DNA of 33,797 nt. It comes from Oscillospiraceae bacterium. Lineage in GTDB: Bacteria; Bacillota; Clostridia; Oscillospirales; Oscillospiraceae. The notes under the pieces were generated by a model. That model did no database searches, was not told where the DNA came from, and worked only from the letters and a program-made list of their open reading frames with translations. The stretch is from the NCBI GenBank assembly GCA_021205095.1, contig JAJPYE010000061.1:1-33797 (forward strand). The letters are read 5' to 3'. Made by a program: the position numbers and the translations under genes. Below are positions 7,963 to 15,740 of this stretch, one piece after another (the first letter of the stretch is position 1; each line of letters starts with the position of its first letter).

Positions 7963-8829
7963 TCAAAGCTTATTCTGCCAATCAGAGGAATCGTCCGGCC
8001 TCCACGCGGTGTTATCACGGTTTACCTGCCCCCGCGTCCCGTATTTCTCGTAGGCCCTGGCCTGAATCGCCTCCTTCGCCGCTCGATCCGCCTGCTCTGC
8101 CGCCCAAGCCGCGTCAGACTCCGCCTGTCTGATTTTATGATCGGCGTAGGCCGCGCCAAACATCACAGCAGCGATCTGATCCGCGTCGCTTGGCTCTTCC
8201 GACGTCGTTCCAACCTTGCCCGGCATGGCGGATACAATGGAAAAGAACGCAACAAACACAAAAATCCCCAGCAGGACAGGGGCGGCCCCCCTGAATACTT
8301 TGTATAGTTTCTCGGAGGTTTCATACAGACTCGACCCAATCAGCAAGGAAGCCATCATCTCAATGATCCCAACCAGCGCAAACTGATAGAGTCCCCGAAG
8401 CAATCTTGGAATCCCCCAGGGGAAATCGTGACGCCCAATGAACTCGGAGAGAATCCATATCAGCGTAAACACGGCAAGCACGCCCAGCATTACAAAAACA
8501 ATCATGTCTTGCTGCTGAACGGACAGGGAGAGCATATCATTGCCGACGTCAGAACTGGAAATGAATCCCATAAGCAAAGGGATGAGCAGCATAATACGGT
8601 AGGCGCTGCGGCAGACTCTGTGTTCCAGGTGATCCTCATGGGACATATAATCCAGCCACAGAAAACGACACGCAAGCTGTGGAACCGCCCAACCAAGCGT
8701 CAGGACAGTCAGTCCTGCCAGAAAAGCAGTCTGGCCGGAGGATAACGTTGTACTCTCCCCCAACACCATCCAGAGGAAAAACGCCATGAGAAGTATACTG
8801 AAAATGGGAGGAATAAATTCTCTTTTCAC
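7963..8829 (-). CDS. Unknown six-helix membrane protein with an Ala-rich cytoplasmic tail
   Basis: I do not recognise this 288-residue protein. Six hydrophobic segments are visible: FSILLMAFFLWMVLG; FLAGLTVLTLGWAVPQ; IMLLIPLLMGFI; IVFVMLGVLAVFTLIWIL; LYQFALVGIIEMMASLLIG; and PVLLGIFVFVAFFSIVSAM. A polar tail of about 80 residues follows, rich in Ala, Asp, Glu and Arg (SDAAWAAEQADRAAKEAIQAR), likely helical or coiled. GTG at 8829 is chosen because AGGAGAGG lies 10 bases upstream; a TTG at 8859 would place that ribosome site inside the gene. A very good promoter stands at 8865-8893. It is divergent from the sensor gene at 9146, so the two might share control, but nothing shows this. Confidence 0.8.
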   Translation of the reverse strand: MKREFIPPIFSILLMAFFLWMVLGESTTLSSGQTAFLAGLTVLTLGWAVPQLACRFLWLDYMSHEDHLEHRVCRSAYRIMLLIPLLMGFISSSDVGNDMLSLSVQQQDMIVFVMLGVLAVFTLIWILSEFIGRHDFPWGIPRLLRGLYQFALVGIIEMMASLLIGSSLYETSEKLYKVFRGAAPVLLGIFVFVAFFSIVSAMPGKVGTTSEEPSDADQIAAVMFGAAYADHKIRQAESDAAWAAEQADRAAKEAIQARAYEKYGTRGQVNRDNTAWRPDDSSDWQNKL

Positions 8830-8864
8830 AATTCTTACACCTCTCCTATTATTGTTCAATGCGC

Positions 8865-8893
8865 ATTATAACAAGATTTACCCGGATGTGCAA
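8865..8893 (-). promoter_or_regulatory. Promoter of the six-helix membrane protein gene
   Basis: On the minus strand TTGCAC (8888-8893), a 17-base spacer and a perfect TATAAT (8865-8870) precede the gene. The start site would be near 8858, giving a leader of about 30 bases, consistent with the GTG start at 8829. Confidence 0.75.
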
Positions 8894-8995
8894 GTGGTCG
8901 GACGCTACTCAAACCCAACTTTGTTAAAGAAATATTGTTTTTGCTGAATTCCGTGAAGCCTTGTCGCAAAAATCTGCATTTTTCGCCAAAAACGA

Positions 8996-9024
8996 TTGTC
9001 CTTTCGTCCGAAATTTGCTATGAT
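8996..9024 (+). promoter_or_regulatory. Promoter of the PAS/HATPase sensor gene
   Basis: TTGTCC (8996-9001), a 17-base spacer and TATGAT (9019-9024) with an upstream TGC (extended -10). The predicted leader to the ATG at 9146 is about 115 bases. With 8865-8893 it accounts for the gap 8830-9145, in which I see no gene. Confidence 0.6.
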
Positions 9025-9145
9025 TACAGTAGCTGTAGACAGCCATTATGTTCTGCTCCTGCTCTTTAGGCAGACGCGCAAGGGTTGATTATAACGTTTA
9101 TGGCTTTCCGTGAATAGTAAAGGAGTCCCCTTCATAAAAATAAGT

Positions 9146-10210
9146 ATGACTATGAATATCCAGCCTGAAGCCCTTGGTTCGCTGTTTGAGATGAGCCGCG
9201 ACGCCGTATGGGGCATAGAAGACAACGTCATCTCCTTTGTAAACCCTGTCGCCGAGACCGTTCTGGCGCTTCGCCCCGGAATGTCGGTCAAAGGATTTCT
9301 GCCGGATTATATCCTCTCCGATACTTCAGAGCATATTACCGCCTTCTTAGACCTGAACGGGCAGCAGGCGAATGTGAGCATAAACCGTCAGGAGGGATTT
9401 TCTCTGGTCTGCGCAGTCTTTCCTGAGGAAAGCAGCTCCGTCTCCGGCTTTCCCCCGCCAGCCGAAGAGCTAGCTGCGTCCCTGATGGCCGCAAAAATTT
9501 CCATTGACACGATTATAGAGCAAACCAACGCAGAGGGAAGCCCTCCGCTTAAAGATTACGCCTGTGCCTTGTACCGCAGTTATTACCGCATGAAGCGGCT
9601 GTGCGAGCATATGGGCGCCGCCGCCAATATGCAGCGGGATATTTTGCCCTGCAACGACCGAGTCGAGGATTTAGAAGAACTATGCCGCGACCTGTGCGAC
9701 TCGGTTGATAAGCTCGTCGGCGAACGCATCTCCATACGCTTTCACGCCGAGCCTGGCGACTATTTCACCCAGTTGGATGCGGATCAGATCGAGGTCATGC
9801 TGCTGAACCTTATGTCCAACAGTATTGCTCATATGCCCTCCGGCGGTGTGATCGAAATCGCCCTTGCCCGGCATGGCAACCGCTTTGTCATATCCGTGAA
9901 GGACAACGGCGTCGGCATTGACCCCGCCAAGCTGTCTGGCCTTGCCCCCAGAAGTCTGACCGACACTACCTCCGGCGTTGGATTGGGCCTTCGTGTTGCC
10001 AGCGGCATTGCCAGACGCCACGGCGGCGCCCTGATCATAGACACCACGCCTGGCCGAGGCGCTTCTGTGCGCATTTCACTTCCCCTGCGCGTGTCCGATG
10101 TTTTAAAATCTCCCCCTGTCAGCTATCAAAGCAAGAGTATGAACAACATTCTGACCGAGCTATCCACAGTTCTGGACAAAAGTCACTACGAAAGAAAATT
10201 CAGGGAGTAA
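9146..10210 (+). CDS. Orphan sensor-kinase-like protein (PAS and HATPase domains, no clear phospho-accepting His)
   Basis: The 354-residue protein has a PAS-like N-terminus (about 6-92), a helical region (about 105-175) and a C-terminal histidine-kinase ATPase domain: N-box NLMSN at 221-225, G1 box VKDNGVGID at 251-259, G2 box GVGLGL at 277-282, then GRGASVRISLPL. The helix that should carry the phosphorylated His (ASLMAAKISIDTII) has no His; the only one in the helical region is His155. No transmembrane segment is seen, so it is probably cytosolic. No response regulator is adjacent. The start is uncertain: AAAGGAG at 9118-9124 is too far (21 bases) from ATG 9146 and lies inside the frame if GTG 9110 is used. 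A terminator follows. Confidence 0.8.
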   Translation: MTMNIQPEALGSLFEMSRDAVWGIEDNVISFVNPVAETVLALRPGMSVKGFLPDYILSDTSEHITAFLDLNGQQANVSINRQEGFSLVCAVFPEESSSVSGFPPPAEELAASLMAAKISIDTIIEQTNAEGSPPLKDYACALYRSYYRMKRLCEHMGAAANMQRDILPCNDRVEDLEELCRDLCDSVDKLVGERISIRFHAEPGDYFTQLDADQIEVMLLNLMSNSIAHMPSGGVIEIALARHGNRFVISVKDNGVGIDPAKLSGLAPRSLTDTTSGVGLGLRVASGIARRHGGALIIDTTPGRGASVRISLPLRVSDVLKSPPVSYQSKSMNNILTELSTVLDKSHYERKFRE

Positions 10211-10214
10211 TGCC

Positions 10215-10252
10215 AATAACGCCGTTCGTTGTCGGACGGCGTTATTATTTTG
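10215..10252 (+). terminator. Intrinsic terminator after the sensor gene
   Basis: AATAACGCCGT (10215-10225) pairs with ACGGCGTTATT (10236-10246) around a 10-base loop and is followed by ATTTTGTTT. It begins a few bases after the sensor stop codon. Confidence 0.85.
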
Positions 10253-10444
10253 TTTCCTATATATGCTCTACAGGCTGTCCGGCATACAAATCCATCAGCA
10301 GCTAAATACATCGACTCGTATAGGGTCGGGACTCTTTATCCCGCTCATACGGGTTCTTTTCGTCATTTTTCAATAAACCGTCACACGCATCCCGTCCAAA
10401 TTATGTCATTTTGACAAACCCACCTAGTAAACCTATTTTTCAGA

Positions 10445-10473
10445 TTGACTTAATGGGTAAATGGTGTTATATT
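10445..10473 (+). promoter_or_regulatory. Promoter of the ABC importer-metY operon
   Basis: TTGACT (10445-10450), a 17-base spacer and TATATT (10468-10473), about 65 bases before the first permease. ACCCA upstream (about 10420) and TGGGT in the spacer form a loose inverted repeat that a sulfur regulator could use (speculative). No SAM or T-box leader is seen between 10256 and 10537; only a small CCCG/CGGG hairpin with a T-rich tail at 10340-10360. Confidence 0.65.
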
Positions 10474-10537
10474 GCATCCATCGATTCCAATCGGGCAGCT
10501 TACAGAGCGGCAGACACGACAAAAGGGGGGCGCGGAC

Positions 10538-11197
10538 ATGAACTGGGAGTTTATAAAAACCTACCTTCCTCTCTATCAGGAGGCTGCACTGCTGACAGTT
10601 CGAATTGGCCTCGCGGGGATTGCCGTTTCCATTGTCGTTGGTCTTTTCTGTACTCTGGTGCAGTATTACAGGATTCCAATCTTTCGCCGAATTGTGAGCG
10701 CATATATTGAGGTCAGCCGCAACACACCGCTACTGATTCAACTGTTTTTCATCTATTACGGTCTGCCAAAAATCGGCATCATGACCGATGCGGCCTCCTG
10801 CGGGGTGTTCGGATTGGCCTTCCTGGGCGGCAGTTACATGGCTGAGACGTTTCGCAGCGGCATAGAATCCATATCCCCGATCCAGGAGGAAAGTGCATAC
10901 AGTCTGGGATTGAACCGCCTCCAGGCTATGCGCTATGTGGTTTTGCCTCAGGCGTTTTCCGTCAGCGTACCCGCCTTCATGGCAAACGTCATTTTCCTTC
11001 TGAAGGAGACAAGCGTATTCAGCGCCATCAGTCTGATGGATTTGATGTTCACCGCCAAGGACTTGATAGGGCTATATGCCAAGACAACGGAAAGCTTGTT
11101 TCTGCTGGTGGTATTCTATCTGCTGATTTTGCTGCCGGTATCCCTGCTGGGGCGGCTTCTGGAAAGGAGACTGCGCTATGCCGGATTTGGGTCTTGA
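10538..11197 (+). CDS. Amino-acid ABC transporter permease (HisM/GlnP family), first subunit
   Basis: This 219-residue inner-membrane permease has the family signature EVSRNTPLLIQLFFIYYGLP after the first helices and the ATPase-coupling EAA loop (ESAYSLGLNRLQAMRYVVLPQAF). It pairs with a second permease, an ATPase and a binding lipoprotein downstream to import a polar amino acid, probably cysteine or cystine judging by the binding protein and metY. ATG at 10538 is chosen because GGGGGG lies about 9 bases upstream and the longer frame would start inside the -10 element. Its end overlaps the start of the second permease by 20 bases, as in tightly coupled operons. Confidence 0.9.
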   Translation: MNWEFIKTYLPLYQEAALLTVRIGLAGIAVSIVVGLFCTLVQYYRIPIFRRIVSAYIEVSRNTPLLIQLFFIYYGLPKIGIMTDAASCGVFGLAFLGGSYMAETFRSGIESISPIQEESAYSLGLNRLQAMRYVVLPQAFSVSVPAFMANVIFLLKETSVFSAISLMDLMFTAKDLIGLYAKTTESLFLLVVFYLLILLPVSLLGRLLERRLRYAGFGS

Positions 11198-11851
11198 CGT
11201 TCTGCTGAAGGGCAGAAACTTTATTCGGCTTCTGGGCGGTCTGGGCGTTGCCCTGAAATCAGTCTGATTTCCGTAGCGCTCAGCATCCCGCTGGGTATTC
11301 TGCTGGGCGTGCTGATGACCTGGAAAAACCCGGTCTGTCGGGCGATCCTGCGGGTTTATCTGGAATTTATCCGCATTATGCCTCAGCTCGTGCTGCTGTT
11401 TCTGGTATATTTCGGCACCACGCGGGCGTTTGGGTGGAACCTGTCAGGGGAGCTGTCCTCCGTCATCGTGTTCACCCTCTGGGGTACCGCCGAGATGAGC
11501 GATCTTGTTCGTGGCGCACTGGAAAGTATTCCTGTTCACCAGTATGAAAGCGCCGCCGCCCTGGGCCTGACCCGCCCCCAGACCTATCGCTATGTTATCC
11601 TGCCCCAAACCGTGCGGCGGCTGATACCACTGTCCATCAATCTCATCACGCGCATGATAAAGACCACCAGCCTGATCGTAATGATCGGCGTGGTGGAGAT
11701 TTTGAAGGTGGCCCAGCAGATTATCGAGGCCAACCGCACCAGTAGCCCCAATGCGGCCTTCGGCGTCTACCTGGTAGTATTTCTGCTGTATTTTTTGGCC
11801 TGCTGGCCCATCAGTCTGCTTGCAAAATATTTGGAAAGGAAATGGGAATAA
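11178..11851 (+). pseudogene. Second ABC permease (HisM/GlnP family), broken by a one-base frameshift
   Basis: Translation from ATG 11178 (AAAGGAG 7 bases upstream) gives a good permease N-terminus, ending LLGGLGVALKSV at a TGA (11265-11267). The rest, in the -1 frame, continues as ISLISVALSIPLGILLGV and contains the family signature EFIRIMPQLVLLFLVYFG and the EAA loop ESAAALGLTRPQTYRYVILPQ, ending in KYLERKWE. Adding one A to the AAA at 11256-11258 restores a normal permease of about 224 residues. No classic slippery heptamer is present, so programmed frameshifting is unlikely. It is either a real null allele, which would disable the importer unless the first permease forms homodimers, or a base-call error. 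Confidence 0.85.
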
Positions 11852-11855
11852 ATCC

Positions 11856-12611
11856 ATGGCAGAACCGATTTTAACTGTGGAGCACCTGGTCAAGCGCTAT
11901 GAAGAGACAACCGTGCTGGACGGTCTGAGCTTTCAGGTTTATCAGGGCGAGGTCATTGTGATCGTGGGGCCAAGCGGCTGCGGAAAGAGTACGCTTTTAC
12001 GATGTATCAACGCCCTGGAGCCAATTCAAGGCGGAGAAATACGGCTGCGGGGCGAACTTGTTTCCGCCGAAAGCAAAAATCTGAGCGCCCTGCGCCAGAA
12101 AATCGGCATGGTATTCCAAAGCTATGACCTATTCCCTCACATGACAGTGCTGGACAACATTCTTCTGGCGCCAGTCAAGGTACAGAAGCGTCCTAAGGCC
12201 GAGGTCACGGCGGAAGCGCAGGCCCTGCTCGCACGGGTGGGTCTTTCAGAAAAGGCGGGCCAGTACCCCCGACAGCTTTCCGGCGGCCAGAAGCAGCGGG
12301 TGGCTATTGTCAGGGCTTTATGTATGCACCCGGAGATTCTTCTGTTTGACGAAGTGACCGCCGCTCTGGATCCGGAAATGGTGCGGGAGGTGCTGGAGGT
12401 CATTCTGGATTTGGCTGATCAGGGCCGCACAATGCTGATTGTAACGCACGAAATGCAGTTTGCAAGAGCCATTGCGGATCGGGTAATGTTCCTGGACGGA
12501 GGATGCTTTGTGGAGAGCGGCCCGCCCGATGCCTTCTTTACCGCCCCCCAGACGCTCCGAGCCAGGCAGTTTTTGCAAACCTTTACCTTCGAAAGAAAGA
12601 AACTATCTTAA
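11856..12611 (+). CDS. Amino-acid ABC transporter ATP-binding protein (GlnQ family)
   Basis: The 251-residue ATPase has Walker A GPSGCGKST (38-46), Q-loop MVFQSYDLFPHMTV, signature LSGGQKQR (141-148), Walker B ILLFDE (161-166) and the switch His198 (IVTHEM). All catalytic parts look intact, with the usual length for polar-amino-acid importers. It powers the two permeases. ATG 11856 is chosen since the conserved protein begins AEPILTVEHLVKRY; it lies four bases after the permease stop. That the ATPase stays intact next to a frameshifted permease argues that any lesion is recent or artificial. Confidence 0.94.
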   Translation: MAEPILTVEHLVKRYEETTVLDGLSFQVYQGEVIVIVGPSGCGKSTLLRCINALEPIQGGEIRLRGELVSAESKNLSALRQKIGMVFQSYDLFPHMTVLDNILLAPVKVQKRPKAEVTAEAQALLARVGLSEKAGQYPRQLSGGQKQRVAIVRALCMHPEILLFDEVTAALDPEMVREVLEVILDLADQGRTMLIVTHEMQFARAIADRVMFLDGGCFVESGPPDAFFTAPQTLRARQFLQTFTFERKKLS

Positions 12612-12656
12612 TTATATTATTTTTTAGGGCTAAGCCCGGAAAGAAGGAGTTTTCCC

Positions 12657-13529
12657 ATGAAAAAAATTCGCAGTCTGTTGTTTTTGCTGCTCACAGTCGC
12701 CCTTGTCCTCTCCCTGACGGCCTGCGGCTCCAGCAGCGCTTCCGCTGACGAGGATGCCGACGACGCGGTCTACCGCACGCTGGACGAGATTGTCGAAAGC
12801 GGCGTCATCAACATTGGCGTATTCTCCGACAAATCCCCCTTCGGCTATGTGGACGAAAACGGCGAGTATCAGGGCTATGACGTATACTTTGCCAACCGCA
12901 TTGGAGAGGATTTGGGCGTAGAGGTCAATTTCGTCTCCACCGAAGCCGCCAACCGCATTGAATACCTCCAGACCGGCAAGGTGGACATCATTCTCGCAAA
13001 CTTCACCGTGACCGAGGAACGGGCCGAGGAGGTCGATTTCGCCCTTCCCTACATGAACGTATCCCTGGGCGTTGTGTCCCCTGACAGCAACGTAATCACC
13101 AGCCTGGACGTCTGGAATGAGGAGGACGAAATCATCGTCATCTCCGGCACTACGGCGGAGACCTATCTAACCGAGAATTACCCCAACATTACGCTGCAAA
13201 AGTATGACACCTATGCCAACGCCAAAAATGCCCTTGAAAATGGCAACGCCGTAGCCTGGGCCAACGACAACACAGAGGTCATCGCCTTTGCTCTGGAAAA
13301 CGACGGCTATACCGTAGGTATCCCCTCCCTTGGCGGTCAGGACACCATCGCTCCCGCCGTAACGAAGGGCAACAGCACTCTGCTGGACTGGCTCAACGAG
13401 GAAATTGAGGCTCTGGGCGAGGAGCAGTTTTTCCATGCCGACTACGAAGCCACCCTGGCAGACACCTATGGCCTGGATTACGAGGAGACCCTGGTCGTCG
13501 AAGGCGGCATTGTAAGTACTGAGGAATAA
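12657..13529 (+). CDS. Amino-acid-binding lipoprotein of the ABC importer, CjaA-like (cysteine type)
   Basis: A 290-residue family-3 solute-binding protein with a lipoprotein signal (lipobox LTAC). The segments DKSPFGYVDENGEYQGYDV, LQTGKVDIILANFTVTEERAEEVDFALPY, IAPAV and GEEQFFHADYEATL closely follow the pattern I recall for Campylobacter CjaA, a cysteine-binding protein. Cysteine or cystine is therefore the leading guess; the neighbouring sulfhydrylase fits. It captures substrate outside the membrane and hands it to the permeases. AGAAGGAG lies 9 bases before the ATG. Composition is rich in Asp and Glu after the lipid anchor. Confidence 0.9.
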   Translation: MKKIRSLLFLLLTVALVLSLTACGSSSASADEDADDAVYRTLDEIVESGVINIGVFSDKSPFGYVDENGEYQGYDVYFANRIGEDLGVEVNFVSTEAANRIEYLQTGKVDIILANFTVTEERAEEVDFALPYMNVSLGVVSPDSNVITSLDVWNEEDEIIVISGTTAETYLTENYPNITLQKYDTYANAKNALENGNAVAWANDNTEVIAFALENDGYTVGIPSLGGQDTIAPAVTKGNSTLLDWLNEEIEALGEEQFFHADYEATLADTYGLDYEETLVVEGGIVSTEE

Positions 13530-13604
13530 TATCGGCGAAGCAGCCGTTCAATTCCCATTTTCTATAAAAATAAAAATATTATATTTTGAAAAGAGGTATA
13601 CCCC

Positions 13605-14888
13605 ATGAGTAACTATAAATTTGAGACGCTCCAGCTTCATGTTGGTCAGGAGCAGCCCGACCCCGCTACCGATTCCCGCGCCGTACCCATCTATCAGACG
13701 ACCTCTTATGTGTTCCACAACTCCGCCCACGCCGCCGCGCGCTTTGGGCTGACCGACGCAGGGAATATCTATGGCCGCCTGACGAACTCCACCCAGGACG
13801 TGTTTGAAAAGCGCATCGCCGCGCTGGAGGGCGGCGTAGCGGCGCTTGCCACCGCCTCCGGCGCGGCGGCCATCACCTATACCATCCAGGCACTTGCCCA
13901 GGCCGGCGGCCACATCGTCGCCCAAAAGACCATCTACGGCGGTAGCTACAACCTTCTGGCGCACACTCTTCCCCTGTATGGCATCACCACCACCTTTGTG
14001 GACATCCACAACCTTGTCGAGGTGGAAAACGCCATCCAGGACAACACCCGCGCCATTTTCATTGAGACGCTGGGAAATCCCAACTCAGACATCCCCGACA
14101 TCGACGCTGTCGCCGCCATCGCCCATAAGCACGGCCTGCCCCTGGCCATCGACAACACCTTCGGCACCCCCTATCTCATTCGCCCCATCGAGCATGGCGC
14201 CGACATCGTGGTTCACTCCGCCACCAAATTCCTGGGTGGTCACGGAACCACCCTGGGCGGCGTAATCGTGGACAGCGGCAAATTCGACTGGAAGGCCAGC
14301 GGCAACTACGCCCCCATCGCCGAGGCGAACCCCAGCTATCACGGCGTGTCCTTTGTGGACGCCGCCGGCCCCGCCGCCTTCGTCACCTACATCCGGGCCA
14401 TCCTCCTGCGGGACACTGGCGCGACGCTCTCCCCATTCAATGCGTTTTTGCTGCTCCAGGGCGTTGAGACGCTGTCCCTTCGGCTGGATCGCCACGCAGA
14501 GAACACCAAAAAGGTGGTGGAATACCTGGCAAATCACCCGCAGGTGGAACACGTCAACCATCCCTCCCTGCCTGACCATCCCCAGCACGCGCTGTATGAA
14601 AAATATTTTCCCAACGGCGGTGGCTCCATCTTCACGTTTGAAATCAAGGGCGGCCAAGAGGAGGCTCACAAATTCATCGACAGCCTGGAGATATTCTCCC
14701 TGCTCGCCAACGTGGCCGACGTGAAAAGCCTGGTCATCCATCCCGCTACCACCACCCACTCCCAGCTTTCCAAAGAGGAGCTGCTGGATCAGGGCATCAA
14801 GCCCAACACCATCCGTCTGTCCATCGGCACGGAACACATCGACGATATTATCGCTGACCTGGAAAAAGGTTTCCAGGCGGTTCGCTGA
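13605..14888 (+). CDS. metY: O-acetylhomoserine sulfhydrylase (Cys/Met-metabolism PLP enzyme)
   Basis: A 427-residue fold-type I PLP enzyme. HSATKFLGGHGTTLGG contains the cofactor Lys208; IYGRLTNST, SGAAAI, YGGSYNLL and AIDNTFGTPYLIRP are the other active-site segments. The length (about 430, against about 390 for cystathionine synthases and lyases) and the C-terminal ATTTHSQLSKEELLDQGIKPNTIRLSIGTEH fit MetY, which makes homocysteine or methionine from O-acetylhomoserine and sulfide or methanethiol. It follows the importer by 75 AT-rich bases and is closed by a terminator at 14918, so uptake and sulfur assimilation are probably co-expressed. A cystathionine gamma-synthase-like role is the alternative. 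Confidence 0.93.
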   Translation: MSNYKFETLQLHVGQEQPDPATDSRAVPIYQTTSYVFHNSAHAAARFGLTDAGNIYGRLTNSTQDVFEKRIAALEGGVAALATASGAAAITYTIQALAQAGGHIVAQKTIYGGSYNLLAHTLPLYGITTTFVDIHNLVEVENAIQDNTRAIFIETLGNPNSDIPDIDAVAAIAHKHGLPLAIDNTFGTPYLIRPIEHGADIVVHSATKFLGGHGTTLGGVIVDSGKFDWKASGNYAPIAEANPSYHGVSFVDAAGPAAFVTYIRAILLRDTGATLSPFNAFLLLQGVETLSLRLDRHAENTKKVVEYLANHPQVEHVNHPSLPDHPQHALYEKYFPNGGGSIFTFEIKGGQEEAHKFIDSLEIFSLLANVADVKSLVIHPATTTHSQLSKEELLDQGIKPNTIRLSIGTEHIDDIIADLEKGFQAVR

Positions 14889-14917
14889 CATCCTGCTGAC
14901 ACCTCTTCACATATAAA

Positions 14918-14962
14918 GCCCCCTGTGGACGGATTATCCCGCTCACAGAGGGCAAATTTTTA
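14918..14962 (+). terminator. Terminator after metY
   Basis: GCCCCCTGTG (14918-14927) pairs with CACAGAGGGC (14944-14953), one mismatch, followed by AAATTTTTATT. It lies between the convergent metY and tatD genes and its tail overlaps the tatD stop. Confidence 0.8.
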
Positions 14963-15724
14963 TTCAATTCCAAAAAAACGCCTGCCGTTTTCCATACACA
15001 CCTCCGCCACCAGCTCCGGGGTGGTTTTCAGCGTATCCGCCATCACCTGCGCCACCGGGGGCAGACGGCGGGAGTCGTTGCGGCGGCCATTTGTCCGGGG
15101 CATAGGGGCCAGATAGGGACAGTCAGTCTCCAGAAGCATACGGTCGCTGGGCATCATGGCCAGGGTTTCCAGGGCGCGCCTAGCCCCCTGCATGGTGATG
15201 GAGCCGTTAAAGCCCAGGTACCAGCCCCAGGACAAAATCTCCTTCGCCATTTCCGCGCTGCCGGAATAACAGTGAAACTCCCCCCGCACGTTGGGGTGGC
15301 GGCGCAGAATGTCCATGCAGTCTCCGTGGGCCTCCCGGTCATGGATGATGACGGGCAAATCCAGCTCTTCCGCCAGGCATAGCTGCTTTTCCAGCACCTC
15401 ATGCTGCAAGTCCTTCCAGTCCAGGTCATAGTGGTAATCCAGCCCAATCTCCCCGATGGCCACCACCTTGGGATCCTCCGCCCAACGGCGGAGCTTATCC
15501 GCGCTGGTATCGTCCCAGGTCTTCACGTCATGAGGATGCCAGCCCACCGCCGCATAGATAAAATCGTATTGATGGGCCAGGTCTACGGCGGCCTGGCTGG
15601 ATTTCTCGTCGCAGCCGCAGTTCACCACCAGGCTCACTCCCGCCTCCGGCAGGGAGCTCAGCACCTCGTCTCTGTCCTCATCAAACCACTCGTCGTCATA
15701 GTGGGCGTGGGTATCAAAATACAT
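14960..15724 (-). CDS. TatD-family metal-dependent hydrolase (DNase)
   Basis: A TIM-barrel amidohydrolase-like nuclease of 254 residues. The metal ligands are visible in order: FDTHAHYDD, GEIGLDYH, PVIIHDREAH, FHCYSG and LLETDCPYL. TatD enzymes are 3'-5' exonucleases for DNA or RNA and aid repair or degradation. ATG 15724 (MYFDTHAH) is preferred over 15733 since AGGAGG lies 11 bases before it but only 2 bases before the earlier ATG. It starts 16 bases after the DUF362 gene, so the two form one transcript from the promoter at 17012-17041. Confidence 0.93.
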   Translation of the reverse strand: MYFDTHAHYDDEWFDEDRDEVLSSLPEAGVSLVVNCGCDEKSSQAAVDLAHQYDFIYAAVGWHPHDVKTWDDTSADKLRRWAEDPKVVAIGEIGLDYHYDLDWKDLQHEVLEKQLCLAEELDLPVIIHDREAHGDCMDILRRHPNVRGEFHCYSGSAEMAKEILSWGWYLGFNGSITMQGARRALETLAMMPSDRMLLETDCPYLAPMPRTNGRRNDSRRLPPVAQVMADTLKTTPELVAEVCMENGRRFFGIE

Positions 15725-15740
15725 GGTATCCATTTCCTCC

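Noticed and set aside
10256-10537. SAM or T-box riboswitch before the importer-metY operon
   Set aside because: No S-box core or T-box GGTGG element seen, and the promoter lies only about 65 bases before the gene, leaving no room.
11250-11268. Programmed -1 ribosomal frameshift in the second permease
   Set aside because: The junction reads CTG AAA TCA with no slippery heptamer and no clear downstream pseudoknot; a lost A is simpler.
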